Source: Chitinimonas_A lacunae (GTDB lineage Bacteria; Pseudomonadota; Gammaproteobacteria; Burkholderiales; Chitinimonadaceae). Taken from it: DNA of 64,000 bases. The notes beneath the pieces are model-generated. The model was not told the origin of the DNA and searched no databases. It saw only the letters and a program-made list of their open reading frames with translations. The number at the start of each line of letters is the position of its first letter. Position 1 is the first letter of the stretch. Shown here piece after piece: positions 51,969 through 60,294 of the stretch. Position numbers and translations under genes: made by a program. The stretch is taken from assembly GCF_042650885.1 (NCBI RefSeq), contig NZ_JBHSBU010000001.1:4694787-4758786 (forward strand), written 5' to 3'.

Positions 51969-53069
51969 ATGGCCAAGTCCCGCTTCGCGCCGAAGCTCGT
52001 CGGCGCCGCCATTGCCCTGGCGACCGCCTACGCCGCCCAAGCTGCCGGTACCGTCAACATTTACAACTGGAATGACTACATCGCCGACGATACCCTGGCC
52101 AATTTCGAAAAGGCCAGCGGCGTCAAGGCCAAGTACGATGTGTACGACAGCAACGAAGTGCTGCAAGGCAAGCTGCTGACCGGTCGTTCGGGCTACGACG
52201 TGGTCTATCCGTCGGCCGACTTCGCCGGCAAGCAGATCCAGGCCGGCGTGTTCCTGCCGCTCGACAAGAGCAAGCTGCCCAATCTGGCCAACCTCAATCC
52301 CGAATTCCTGAAAAAGCTCGAAACCGTCGACCCGGGCAATAAATTCCTGGTGCCGTATATGTGGGGCACCATGGCCTTCGGCATCAACGCCGATAAGGTC
52401 AAGCAGGCCCTCGGTAGCGAGCCGATGCCCAAGGATATGTGGCAACTGGTGTTCGATCCGAAATACACCAGCAAGCTCAAGAGCTGCGGTATCTCGTTCA
52501 TCGATATGCCGAAAAACCTGTTTGCCATGGTCAATGTGGCCAATGGCAAGCCGGCCAACGACTTCTCCAAGGAAAACGTCGCCGCAGCGCTCGAGGTCCT
52601 GAAGAAGGTGCGCAAGGACGTGCGCGTGTTCAATTCCTCGCCGATCGATCTGCTGGCCAATGGCGATGTGTGCGTGGCCATGTCGTATAACGGCGATGTC
52701 TATATGGCACGCGACCGCGCCGCCAGCGCCAAGAAGCCGCAGAACATCGAATATGTGGTGCCGGAAAAGGGCACGATTCTGTGGATCGACGTGATGGCCA
52801 TCCCGAAGGATTCCAAGAACGTCGATAACGCCTACAAGTGGATCAACAACATCCTCGATCCGAAGGTGGTGGCCGGTATCTCCAACAAGGTCAGCTACGC
52901 CAACCCCAATACCAAGGCCACCCCGCTGGTTGACAAGAAGCTGACCGGCGACGCCAAGATCTATCTGAGCGACGCCATGCTGAAGACCCTGCAACCGCTC
53001 GCCGCCATCGATCAGCCGACCCAGCTCGCGCTGACCAAGGCCTTCAACCAGTTCAAAACCGCCAAGTAA
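51969..53069 (+). CDS. potF: Putrescine-binding periplasmic protein
   Basis: Binding protein of 366 aa. Signal peptide about 1-26 ending YAAQA, then GTVNIYNWNDYIADDTLANF and YDVVYPSADFAGKQI, GTMAFGINADKV and VPEKGTILWIDVMAIPKDS, all typical of PotF/SpuD. The polyamine ABC permease and ATPase genes (potGHI) are absent from the window. GGAG precedes the start. It follows speB, whose product makes putrescine. Confidence 0.92.
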   Translation: MAKSRFAPKLVGAAIALATAYAAQAAGTVNIYNWNDYIADDTLANFEKASGVKAKYDVYDSNEVLQGKLLTGRSGYDVVYPSADFAGKQIQAGVFLPLDKSKLPNLANLNPEFLKKLETVDPGNKFLVPYMWGTMAFGINADKVKQALGSEPMPKDMWQLVFDPKYTSKLKSCGISFIDMPKNLFAMVNVANGKPANDFSKENVAAALEVLKKVRKDVRVFNSSPIDLLANGDVCVAMSYNGDVYMARDRAASAKKPQNIEYVVPEKGTILWIDVMAIPKDSKNVDNAYKWINNILDPKVVAGISNKVSYANPNTKATPLVDKKLTGDAKIYLSDAMLKTLQPLAAIDQPTQLALTKAFNQFKTAK

Positions 53070-53089
53070 GCGGGTCGCGCTGGAATGAG

Positions 53090-53116
53090 AACGGACAGCC
53101 TGACGGGCTGTCCGTT
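53090..53116 (+). terminator. Terminator after potF
   Basis: AACGGACAGCC (53090-53100) pairs with GGCTGTCCGTT (53106-53116), followed by further T. It begins 20 bp past the stop. Confidence 0.9.
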
Positions 53117-53207
53117 TTTTATTGGCACACTTGCCGGGAATTTTGTTTTTTGTTTGAACTTGGCTACTTCTATTGCATTGATTTGTCAGGAAATTTTTCT
53201 TTGCTGC

Positions 53208-53972
53208 TCAAGGCAGCGGCGGCAGCCCATATTTGGCCTGGATGCGCTGATAGACCCCGCTTTGCTTGAGCCGGCCGAAGGCCGCGGCAAAGCGCAGTGC
53301 CAGCGCCATGCTGCCGGACTTGGTGCGCGAGAAGGCCAGATAGGCAGGCTTATGGCCGAAAGTCGGTTGCAGCAGCCTTAGGCGGTCACCCACATTGAGC
53401 GCCTGGGCAGCCGTCTGCACCTCGACCGTGCCGCCGATCAGCAGGTCAATACGTCGGTTGAGCAGGGCGCGCAGCAGGATTTCATTACCGCCCAGATGCT
53501 CGATCCTTTGCAGGCCGGGAAATTCCAGAAAGGCTTCCGGGTAGGCGTAGTTACGCAACAGACCGATCTTGTAGGGCAGCAGACCGGCCAGCTCGCCGCG
53601 CCATTCGAGCGGGCGTTCGTCGTCGCGGCGGGCAAAGAAGCCGTAGCTGACGACCGATTGGATATTGCCTTCATCGAACAGCAGAAACTGTTCGCGCTCA
53701 TGGGTGCGGCCGGCAAAGCTGATCGCATCGGCCAGACCGCGTCGGGTCATTTCCAGCGCCCGGCTCCAGGCAAGGCTCTGAAACTGCACTTCCACCCCGA
53801 CTTCCTTTGCTGCCGCTTCGACCAGCTCGATATGGGCACCGATCAGTTTCTGATCGCCGCTCATTTCATAAGGCGGATAGTCGCCGTCACCGCGTACCAC
53901 GATCACCGTCTCGGTCTCGGCGGCCCACAGCGGCAGCAGCAGGGCAAGCGACAGCAGAAGACGCAGCAACAT
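53208..53972 (-). CDS. Periplasmic solute-binding protein, family 3
   Basis: Secreted protein of 254 aa. Signal peptide about 1-20 (LLLSLALLLPLWAAETE), then VVRGDGDYPPYEMSGDQKLI and GAHIELVEAAAKEVGVEVQF, the amino-acid-binding (SBP_bac_3) opening. Asp/Arg residues in EMTRRGLADAISFAGRT fit ligand contacts. No transporter partner is adjacent, so it may feed a distant ABC system or serve as a sensor. Ligand not identifiable. Confidence 0.8.
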   Translation of the reverse strand: MLLRLLLSLALLLPLWAAETETVIVVRGDGDYPPYEMSGDQKLIGAHIELVEAAAKEVGVEVQFQSLAWSRALEMTRRGLADAISFAGRTHEREQFLLFDEGNIQSVVSYGFFARRDDERPLEWRGELAGLLPYKIGLLRNYAYPEAFLEFPGLQRIEHLGGNEILLRALLNRRIDLLIGGTVEVQTAAQALNVGDRLRLLQPTFGHKPAYLAFSRTKSGSMALALRFAAAFGRLKQSGVYQRIQAKYGLPPLP

Positions 53973-54026
53973 GGTGGGCTCGCGGGCAGGAAGATGTCTT
54001 CACTATAGCCAGCGCCCACCAGGAAA

Positions 54027-54049
54027 ACGCCCGGCACGGGGCCGGGCGT
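54027..54049 (-). terminator. Terminator downstream of argS
   Basis: ACGCCCGGC (54027-54035) / GCCGGGCGT (54041-54049), then TTTTCC on the minus strand. It lies about 65 bp past the argS stop. Confidence 0.75.
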
Positions 54050-54068
54050 CGGGAACTGCCGCCTATGG

Positions 54069-54106
54069 CCTCCAGCGTGGCATCCCGCGGATGCCGTGGC
54101 TGGAGG
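54069..54106. other. Long imperfect hairpin just past argS
   Basis: CCTCCAGC (54069-54076) pairs with GCTGGAGG (54099-54106), with GCATCC/GGATGC inside. No T-run, 10 bp past the stop. It may protect the 3' end or precede the terminator. Confidence 0.5.
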
Positions 54107-54115
54107 GCGGGGGCC

Positions 54116-55834
54116 TTACATGGTTTCCAGCACTTTGATGCCCAGCAGGTCCAGACCCGTCTTCAGCGTCGCCGCCGTCAGATCGCTCAGCTTGAGCCGG
54201 CCGCCATGGGCGATCTTGCTGTCGGCCTCGAGCACCGGACAGGCTTCATAGAAGCGCGAGAACTGGGTGGCCAGCGTGTACAGATACTGGCACAGGAAGT
54301 GGGGATAGCTCTCGCGTGCCACCTGATGCACCACGTCGCTGAAGCGGGCCAGTTCGAGCGCCAGGGCGTGCTCGGCCGGCTGGTCGAGCGTGAGCGCCGC
54401 GTCCTTGATGCCGGCGGCGTTGCTGCGAATCCGGGCGGCCCGGGTGTAGGCGTACTGGAGGTAGGGCGCGGTATTGCCTTCGAAGGACAGCATGGTGTCC
54501 CAGTCGAAGATGTAATCGCTGGTCCGGTTCTTCGACAGATCGGCGTATTTGACCGCGCCAATGCCAACCGCCTCGGCGATCTGGCGCCGGGTGGACTCGT
54601 CGAGGTCGGGGTTCTTGGCGCTGACCAGATCAAAGGCGCGCTGCTCGGCTTCTTCGAGCAGCTCGATCAGCTTGACCGTGTCGCCCGAGCGGGTTTTGAA
54701 CGGCTTGCCGTCCTTGCCCATCATGGTGCCAAACGAAATATGTTCGAGCTGAAACGACTCGGGCGCGAAGCCGGCTTTGCGCGCCAGGGTGAACAGTTGC
54801 TGGAAATGCAGCGCCTGCCGGGCGTCGACCACATAGATGCAATGGTCGAGCTTGAGTGCGCGCGTGCGGAACCGGATGGCGCCGAGGTCGGTGGTGGCGT
54901 ACAGATAGCCACCGTCCTTTTTCTGGATGATATAAGCCTGGGCTTCCCCTTCCTTGTTGCGGAATTCTTCCAGAAAGACCACCTGGGCGCCCTGATCCTC
55001 GACCAGCAGCCCCTGTTGGCGCAGCTCTTCGACGATCACCGGCAGATCGTCGTTGTAGAAGCTCTCGCCGCGCACATCGCCATCGTTGAGCTGCACATTG
55101 AGCCGCTGATAGACCGCATTGCAATGCGACAGCGAAATCTCCAGGAACTGGTGCCACAGCGCATTGACCTCGGGGTCGCCGCCCTGGAGCTTGACCACAT
55201 AGTCGCGGGCGGTATCGGCGAAGGCGGCGTCTTCGTCGAAGCGGATCTTGGCCTTGCGGTAGAAATTCTCCAGATCGGCCAGTTCGAGTTCGGCCTGGCC
55301 GGTCTTGCGGGTCTCGACCAGATAGGCCACCAGCATGCCGAACTGGGTGCCCCAGTCGCCGACGTGGTTCTGCCTGATCACTTCCATCCCGGCAAACGCC
55401 TGCACCCGGGCCAGGGCGTCGCCGATGATGGTGGAGCGCAGATGGCCGACGTGCATTTCCTTGGCCAGATTGGGCGAGGAATATTCGACCATCACCCGTT
55501 TCTTGGGCAGCGCCGGCACGCCAAGCCGTGCGTCCTGGAGGGCCGCTTCGACCCGGCCGGCCAGAAAGCCGTCGTCGAGCGTGATATTGATGAATCCCGG
55601 GCCGGCGATATCGAGCTTTTGGGCGATGCCGTCCAGATCGACCACCTCGATGATCTTCTGGGCCAGTTCACGCGGATTGAGCTTTTGCGCCTTGGCCGCG
55701 CCCATCACGCCGTTCATCTGGTAGTCGCCGTACTCGGGGCGGCCAGCGAGCTGTACCAGCGGTTGGGCTTCGGGGGCGCCGACAGCGGCCAGCGCGGCCT
55801 TGAAACGATCGTTGAGCAGTTGCAGCAGATTCAT
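54116..55834 (-). CDS. argS: Arginyl-tRNA synthetase
   Basis: Class I synthetase of 572 aa. N-terminal additional domain (1-110) with PEYGDYQMN, catalytic core with MVEYSSPNLAKEMHVGHLRS (HIGH as HVGH) and NHVGDWGTQFGMLVAYL, a degenerate KMSKS-like loop (GKDGKPFKTRSG), and the anticodon-binding C-terminal DALR domain (TPYLQYAYTRAARIRSNA onwards, ending GIKVLETM). Four bp separate it from the gene upstream. Confidence 0.95.
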   Translation of the reverse strand: MNLLQLLNDRFKAALAAVGAPEAQPLVQLAGRPEYGDYQMNGVMGAAKAQKLNPRELAQKIIEVVDLDGIAQKLDIAGPGFINITLDDGFLAGRVEAALQDARLGVPALPKKRVMVEYSSPNLAKEMHVGHLRSTIIGDALARVQAFAGMEVIRQNHVGDWGTQFGMLVAYLVETRKTGQAELELADLENFYRKAKIRFDEDAAFADTARDYVVKLQGGDPEVNALWHQFLEISLSHCNAVYQRLNVQLNDGDVRGESFYNDDLPVIVEELRQQGLLVEDQGAQVVFLEEFRNKEGEAQAYIIQKKDGGYLYATTDLGAIRFRTRALKLDHCIYVVDARQALHFQQLFTLARKAGFAPESFQLEHISFGTMMGKDGKPFKTRSGDTVKLIELLEEAEQRAFDLVSAKNPDLDESTRRQIAEAVGIGAVKYADLSKNRTSDYIFDWDTMLSFEGNTAPYLQYAYTRAARIRSNAAGIKDAALTLDQPAEHALALELARFSDVVHQVARESYPHFLCQYLYTLATQFSRFYEACPVLEADSKIAHGGRLKLSDLTAATLKTGLDLLGIKVLETM

Positions 55835-55837
55835 GGT

Positions 55838-56557
55838 CTAGGACTTTCCGAAATCGATGACCTGTTCGCGTACCAGCTTGGCTGCGGCCAGGTCGTATTG
55901 GTACAGATGGGTCCGGTCTTGTTGGCGGACCAGCACAACCAGTTGGTCGCCTGTCAGGTTGATCGTCTCCAGGCGGTCGAAGGCGGCAAGCAAAGTGCGC
56001 TGCGCCGAACCGTCCAGTTTGGAGATCACCAGTCGGTGCTGATCGTCCCTGTCCAACAGGCCGTCTTGATTGCTGTCTTGGCTGACAATTTCATACCAGC
56101 GCCATCGTCGCTCGGCCTCTTTATGCTCTGCCTCGGGCGTCTGTGCCAGCACCACCTGACCGTTGCCGGCGAACAGCCAGCGCGAGGCGCCGCTGGCGGG
56201 CTGATAGAAGAACAGATTGCGCACCGCATTGGTCTGGAACTTAGCGCTGCTGCCATAGCCTAGCGAGTCGCCCGGCTGCTGACTGTGCAGGGCCGCCATC
56301 AGCCAGCCGGGCTGTCCGCTTTCTGTCAGCTCGGCCAGGCCCAGTTCGGCCGGGCGCTGCCTGGCGGGCGAGACATTGAGCTCGACGGCATCGGAGACAT
56401 GGGTGCTCGACAGCGCCTGGCTGATCAAGGAAACCATCACCGTGGTGGCCAGGGCTACGCCAAGGCCCAGCAGCAGGAGCGCGTCGATGCGCCAGACCAG
56501 CGTAAAGAAACGCTGGGCCCGGCTGGACGAGGTGGGCTGCGCGGTGTTGTCGATCAA
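55838..56557 (-). CDS. Hypothetical single-span membrane protein
   Basis: Protein of 239 aa with one N-terminal membrane helix (about 27-50, DALLLLGLGVALATTVMVSL) and a large periplasmic part. It contains SQDSNQDGLLDRDDQHRLV, a calcium-loop-like motif, and short repeated strand patterns (WLFAGNGQVVLAQ, TINLTGDQLVVLVRQQ) that may form a beta structure. It is directly upstream of argS on the same strand (4 bp gap) and so likely co-transcribed. Similar uncharacterised proteins exist in other proteobacteria; function unknown. Confidence 0.65.
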   Translation of the reverse strand: MIDNTAQPTSSSRAQRFFTLVWRIDALLLLGLGVALATTVMVSLISQALSSTHVSDAVELNVSPARQRPAELGLAELTESGQPGWLMAALHSQQPGDSLGYGSSAKFQTNAVRNLFFYQPASGASRWLFAGNGQVVLAQTPEAEHKEAERRWRWYEIVSQDSNQDGLLDRDDQHRLVISKLDGSAQRTLLAAFDRLETINLTGDQLVVLVRQQDRTHLYQYDLAAAKLVREQVIDFGKS

Positions 56558-56773
56558 CGATCTCTCCCTAATGGCCGTGGCCGGCCAAAACCGACGATTT
56601 TAACGCGACGGCAGGGCGCTCGGCCAAGGTCTGCGGCGGACAGCCAGCAGGAGGCTGTGCCGCAGCCCCATCAAATTCTACGGACATGGAAGGCAGAAAT
56701 AATTCTGTTTATGATGTATGCCGCCATATGTCTGGCAGCATACTTGCACAAAATTTTATATTTGCGATGGGCG

Positions 56774-58087
56774 CTAGCGAGCCACCGTTCGCAGTACATC
56801 GAAGTATTCGGGGAAGGTCTTGCCGACGCAGCGCGGGTCGTTGATCCGCACCGGGGTGCCGCCCAGGGCGAGCAGGGAGAAGCACATGGCCATCCGGTGA
56901 TCGTCATAGGTGTCGATCACCGCGTTGGGGGTCAAGCGGGCAGGCGGGACGATACGCAGATAGTCCGGGCCTTCCTCGACTTCGGCGCCGACCTTGCGCA
57001 GCTCGGTCGCCATGGCGCTGAGCCGGTCGGTTTCCTTGACCCGCCAGCTCGCCACATTGCGGATGGTGCTGGGGCCGTCGGCAAACAGCGCCAGCACGGC
57101 AATCGTCATGGCGGCATCGGGGATATGGTTGAGGTCGGCATCGATGGCACGCAGCCTGCCGCCTTGGCTACAGACCGGGCCGCTGGCCTCGATCCAGTCC
57201 TCGCCCATGGCGATCAGGGCCCCCATCCGGGCCAGGGTTTCGGCGAAATGGACGTCGCCCTGGATCGAATCGCGGCCAACCCCTTCGACCCGCACCGGAC
57301 CGCCACCGATGGCGCCGGCCGCCAGGAAATACGAAGCCGAGCTGGCATCGCCTTCGACCTGGATCGCTCCAGGACTCGAATAGCCCTGGCCGGCCGGAAT
57401 ATGGAACTCATGCCATTCGCGCCGTTCGACATGGACGCCGAAACGCCGCATCAGATTCAGGGTGATTTCGATATAGGGCCGCGAGATCAGCTCGCCCATC
57501 ACTTCGATCCGGGCATCCTGCCGGGTCAGCGGCAGTGCGAGCAGCAGTGCGGTCAGGAATTGGCTGGAGACTTCGCCGCGTACCCGGGTACGGATACCGG
57601 GTTTCTCGTCGCGGGCGCTTTGCCAGGGATGGATGGCCAGCGGCGGATAACCTGGATTACCCAGGTAATCGATATGCGCGCCCAGCTCGCGCAGCGCATC
57701 GACCAGATCGCCGATCGGCCGCTCATGCATGCGCGGCACGCCTGACAGCCGGTATTCGCCCTGACCCAGTGCCAGCGCCGCCGTCAGCGGCCGGAATGCA
57801 GTGCCGGCATTGCCCAGGAACAGATCGGCCGCATTGACCGGGAAATGCCCTTCCACCCCTTCGATCCGATAGTCGCGGCTGTCGCCATGCTGCTGCCAGT
57901 TCACGCCCAGGGTCTTGAGCGCTGCCAGCATATGGCGGACATCATCGGAATCGAGCAGGCCACGCACTTCGGTAGTGCCATCGGCCAGGGCTGCGAGCAG
58001 AAGGGTGCGGTTGGAGATGCTCTTGGAACCGGGCAGACGCACGGTGCCTTGGCTGGCGTTAAGCGGGGCGAGGTCGAGGAATTCCAT
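56774..58087 (-). CDS. aroA: 5-enolpyruvylshikimate-3-phosphate synthase
   Basis: Shikimate-pathway enzyme of 437 aa. RLPGSKSISNRTLLLAALAD (substrate Lys/Ser block), GNAGTAFRPLTAALALG (PEP region), LSGVPRMHERPIGDLVDALR, and the catalytic tail MAMCFSLLALGGTPVRINDP are clear. Class I by the GNAGTAFRP motif. The start at 58085-58087 (MEFLDLAPLN) is chosen for family fit; the ribosome-binding site is poor, and an in-frame ATG 60 nt upstream exists. Confidence 0.95.
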   Translation of the reverse strand: MEFLDLAPLNASQGTVRLPGSKSISNRTLLLAALADGTTEVRGLLDSDDVRHMLAALKTLGVNWQQHGDSRDYRIEGVEGHFPVNAADLFLGNAGTAFRPLTAALALGQGEYRLSGVPRMHERPIGDLVDALRELGAHIDYLGNPGYPPLAIHPWQSARDEKPGIRTRVRGEVSSQFLTALLLALPLTRQDARIEVMGELISRPYIEITLNLMRRFGVHVERREWHEFHIPAGQGYSSPGAIQVEGDASSASYFLAAGAIGGGPVRVEGVGRDSIQGDVHFAETLARMGALIAMGEDWIEASGPVCSQGGRLRAIDADLNHIPDAAMTIAVLALFADGPSTIRNVASWRVKETDRLSAMATELRKVGAEVEEGPDYLRIVPPARLTPNAVIDTYDDHRMAMCFSLLALGGTPVRINDPRCVGKTFPEYFDVLRTVAR

Positions 58088-58660
58088 GTTGCACTGCGCA
58101 AGATGAGGTGGAGGGCCATCATAACCGTGCCAGGTGGCAGCGCACAAACCCTCCTGATGCCATCACTACAGTCGAGTTGCGCTGTCTGGGGGATGGGCAT
58201 GAACTGGGGAGTCGCTGTATCTGCACTCAAACAAATCCTGCACTTGAGTTCTAATTGTCGATTGGTTTGCCGAATCTGTTATTGGAAGTGCTGATTTGAA
58301 TTTGTTCGACACGTCGTTATTTTTGGGGCCGGGTTGGGTCAGCCGTGTCCAACAGTTGTTCTTTCACATAAGCACATAAAAAGAAGGGCTTTTCTTCTTT
58401 ATGACATTTGTGTAAGCTGCCCGAGTTCGGGAAGTGTTATTTGGTTATTTGAATCTGTATGAATCGATGAAATATTGATGAATTCCGGCAAGAGAAACCC
58501 GCTCGAATTTCCTCCATGGCGTGAAGTGCTCGATATTATTTGTCCGGCTGATTGAGGAGATTTTGGAATCCCATCTGTGCAGAGCGTTATAAGAGAGCCA
58601 TAGCAGCCTTTCCATCAAGCTGGCAACAAGTCAATCGATTCAATCCCAGGAGGTCAATAA
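58088..58660. other. AT-richer intergenic stretch between aroA and the orphan gene
   Basis: About 570 bp with lower GC than the flanks and no gene. A hairpin AAAGAA/TTCTTT lies near 58382-58402. The end holds AGGAGG, the ribosome-binding site of the next gene. The low GC and emptiness suggest a recently inserted or decaying segment. Confidence 0.5.
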
Positions 58661-59362
58661 ATGCCAAAAGGAACGTTTGTCCCCGGTAATCATGAAGGTC
58701 CGAGCACCAGACCGGCTGCTCCGGTCGCCGCTGAGGCGATATCGACGCCACCTCCCCGTCAAGGCGATCATATTTTCGGCAATATCGTTTCGGCTCTGGA
58801 AACCGCATTGAAGGATGTGTTTGAAGGCGGACAGCTGTGGGAACAGCGGTTTAGGGACTTCAATAATACTGCCTATGAAACCTGGCAAGCCATTAAGGCG
58901 CTCGATCTCGGTCATGGCCCTGAAGGGCCGGTGGTGGACCGTCCCCGGAACGAGGTAGACAAGCATGCTCACGTGTTTGGTGGCTATGCGGCGATATTCC
59001 AGTATGAAGTGCGGCGGCTGAAGAATGGCCAGAGTTCGGTTTATCGGGCGACCGTTCCCTGGTGGCAGGGAGTCCGGGCGGCATTGGGCTTTTTATTGGA
59101 AAACATTATCGATCGGACCGCATTGTTGCGTTACGTCAGGGCAAATGGGGTGCAGGACGACGGAACCCATTCCACGATTTCGATCGATGATGCCAAAGCG
59201 TTGATTGCCAATAATACGAGGGCCGAGGCGACCCGGGCCCGAGCGGTGATGACTAACTATGAGCGGCTGCAACCTCTGTTGCGCCAAATGGCAGTAAACC
59301 TCAATGAAGGCAATGCCGGCAGTTGGGACGCCATAAAAGGCGAATGGATACTTTACGAGTAG
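58661..59362 (+). CDS. Orphan hypothetical protein
   Basis: Protein of 233 aa with no recognised domain, signal peptide or membrane segment. N-terminus is Pro/Ala-rich (about 1-35, MPKGTFVPGNHEGPSTRPAA), then a helical region with LETALKDVFEGGQLWEQRFR, RATVPWWQGVRAALGFLLEN and a C-terminal helix LQPLLRQMAVNLNEGNAGSW. Base composition is lower in GC than the surrounding genes. A strong ribosome-binding site and terminator flank it. The surroundings (a transposon beside it in glnD) hint at recent acquisition. A secreted effector or toxin is possible but unsupported. Confidence 0.65.
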   Translation: MPKGTFVPGNHEGPSTRPAAPVAAEAISTPPPRQGDHIFGNIVSALETALKDVFEGGQLWEQRFRDFNNTAYETWQAIKALDLGHGPEGPVVDRPRNEVDKHAHVFGGYAAIFQYEVRRLKNGQSSVYRATVPWWQGVRAALGFLLENIIDRTALLRYVRANGVQDDGTHSTISIDDAKALIANNTRAEATRARAVMTNYERLQPLLRQMAVNLNEGNAGSWDAIKGEWILYE

Positions 59363-59405
59363 TCGTTTGCTGATCCGGTACGCCAGAATAAGTTTGCCTA
59401 GTCGG

Positions 59406-59433
59406 AAAAAGGAAGTCTTTGGACTTCCTTTTT
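59406..59433. terminator. Bidirectional terminator between the orphan gene and glnD
   Basis: AAAAAGGAAGTC (59406-59417) / GACTTCCTTTTT (59422-59433), A and T runs on both sides, so it ends both the orphan gene (plus) and glnD (minus). Confidence 0.88.
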
Positions 59434-59466
59434 GCTTTTATGGGCAGCCAGACCAGCGCGGATGAT

Positions 59467-60255
59467 TTAACTCACCCGCAAAGTCTCCATCAAATCCGCC
59501 TCCAACCGCACCAGCGACTTCGGATCGTTCAGCGCGGCCCCCGACAAGGTGAACGTATCCTCGGCCCGGTCGCCCAGGGTCATGATCTTGGCCGAATGGA
59601 TCGCAATGCCGTGATGGGACAGCACCCGGGCGATGCGCGACAACAGCCCGGGCCGGTCGCCCGCGACCAGCGACAGGATATGGAGCTTTTGCTTGTCGTC
59701 GGCGCGGATCAGCACCTGTGGCGGCAGCGGAAAATGCTTGAGCGCCCGGCTGAGCCGGCCATTCATCGGTGGTGGCAAGGGGCCTGATTCGGCGAGCTTG
59801 GCCGCCAGTTCGTATTCGACATAGCCGATCAGGTCGCGGTAATGCTCATCATGCTGTTCGGGGATATAGATATAGAAACTGTCGAGTGCATAGCCCGCCA
59901 GCGTGGTGTAGATCTTGGCGTCGAGAATGCTGTAGCCGGCTCGCTCGAAGAAGCTACAGATACGGGCAAACAGGTCGGGCCGGTCGCGGCAGTACAGCAG
60001 CACCTGCAAGCCTTCGCCCGACTCGGACAGCCGGGCCCGCACCAGCGGCTCCTCCTGCTCGAAGCGGCTATGCAGGATACGGGCATGCCAGGCAATCTCG
60101 CGGGCTTCATGGCGCAGGAAATAGACCGTATCGAGCTGCTTCCAGAACGCCAGATGGGCGTCGTCGCGCAGGCCATAGAGCCGCATCAGACGCTGGGCCT
60201 CGTGCTGACGCTCGTCCATCGCCACATTGGCGTTGAGCGTCTCGCCGGTCAGATA
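59467..60255 (-). pseudogene. glnD: 3' part of glnD, cut by the transposon
   Basis: C-terminal third (about 260 codons) of the bifunctional uridylyltransferase that modifies PII. The visible protein covers the end of the HD-linker region and two ACT domains: YCRDRPDLFARICSFFERAG, then IYTTLAGYALDSFYIYIPEQ, and LVAGDRPGLLSRIARVLSHH with IHSAKIMTLGDRAEDTFTLS at the end. The frame runs right up to the transposon repeat at 60256; the next in-frame codons fall in the repeat and end in TGA. The nucleotidyltransferase part must lie beyond 64000. An internal GTG at 60223-60225 could give an ACT fragment. Confidence 0.88.
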
Positions 60256-60294
60256 GGGGTCAGCTCACGAAACGGAAAAAATCGTACGCTAAGC
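60256..60294. repeat. Terminal inverted repeat (left) of the Tn3-family element
   Basis: Starts GGGGTCAGCTCACGAAACGG and continues to 60294. The last 38 bases match the right-end repeat 63963-64000 exactly in inverse orientation. The tnpA stop codon (60289-60291) lies in it. AGATA immediately outside is the putative target duplication. Confidence 0.95.

Noticed and set aside
53163..53182. Sigma-54-like TTGGCTAC...TTGC element
   Set aside because: The GG to GC spacing is 11 rather than 10.
53807..56263. Very long plus-strand open frame opposite argS
   Set aside because: It is antisense to argS and the adjacent gene, has no domain, and arises from codon bias in GC-rich DNA.
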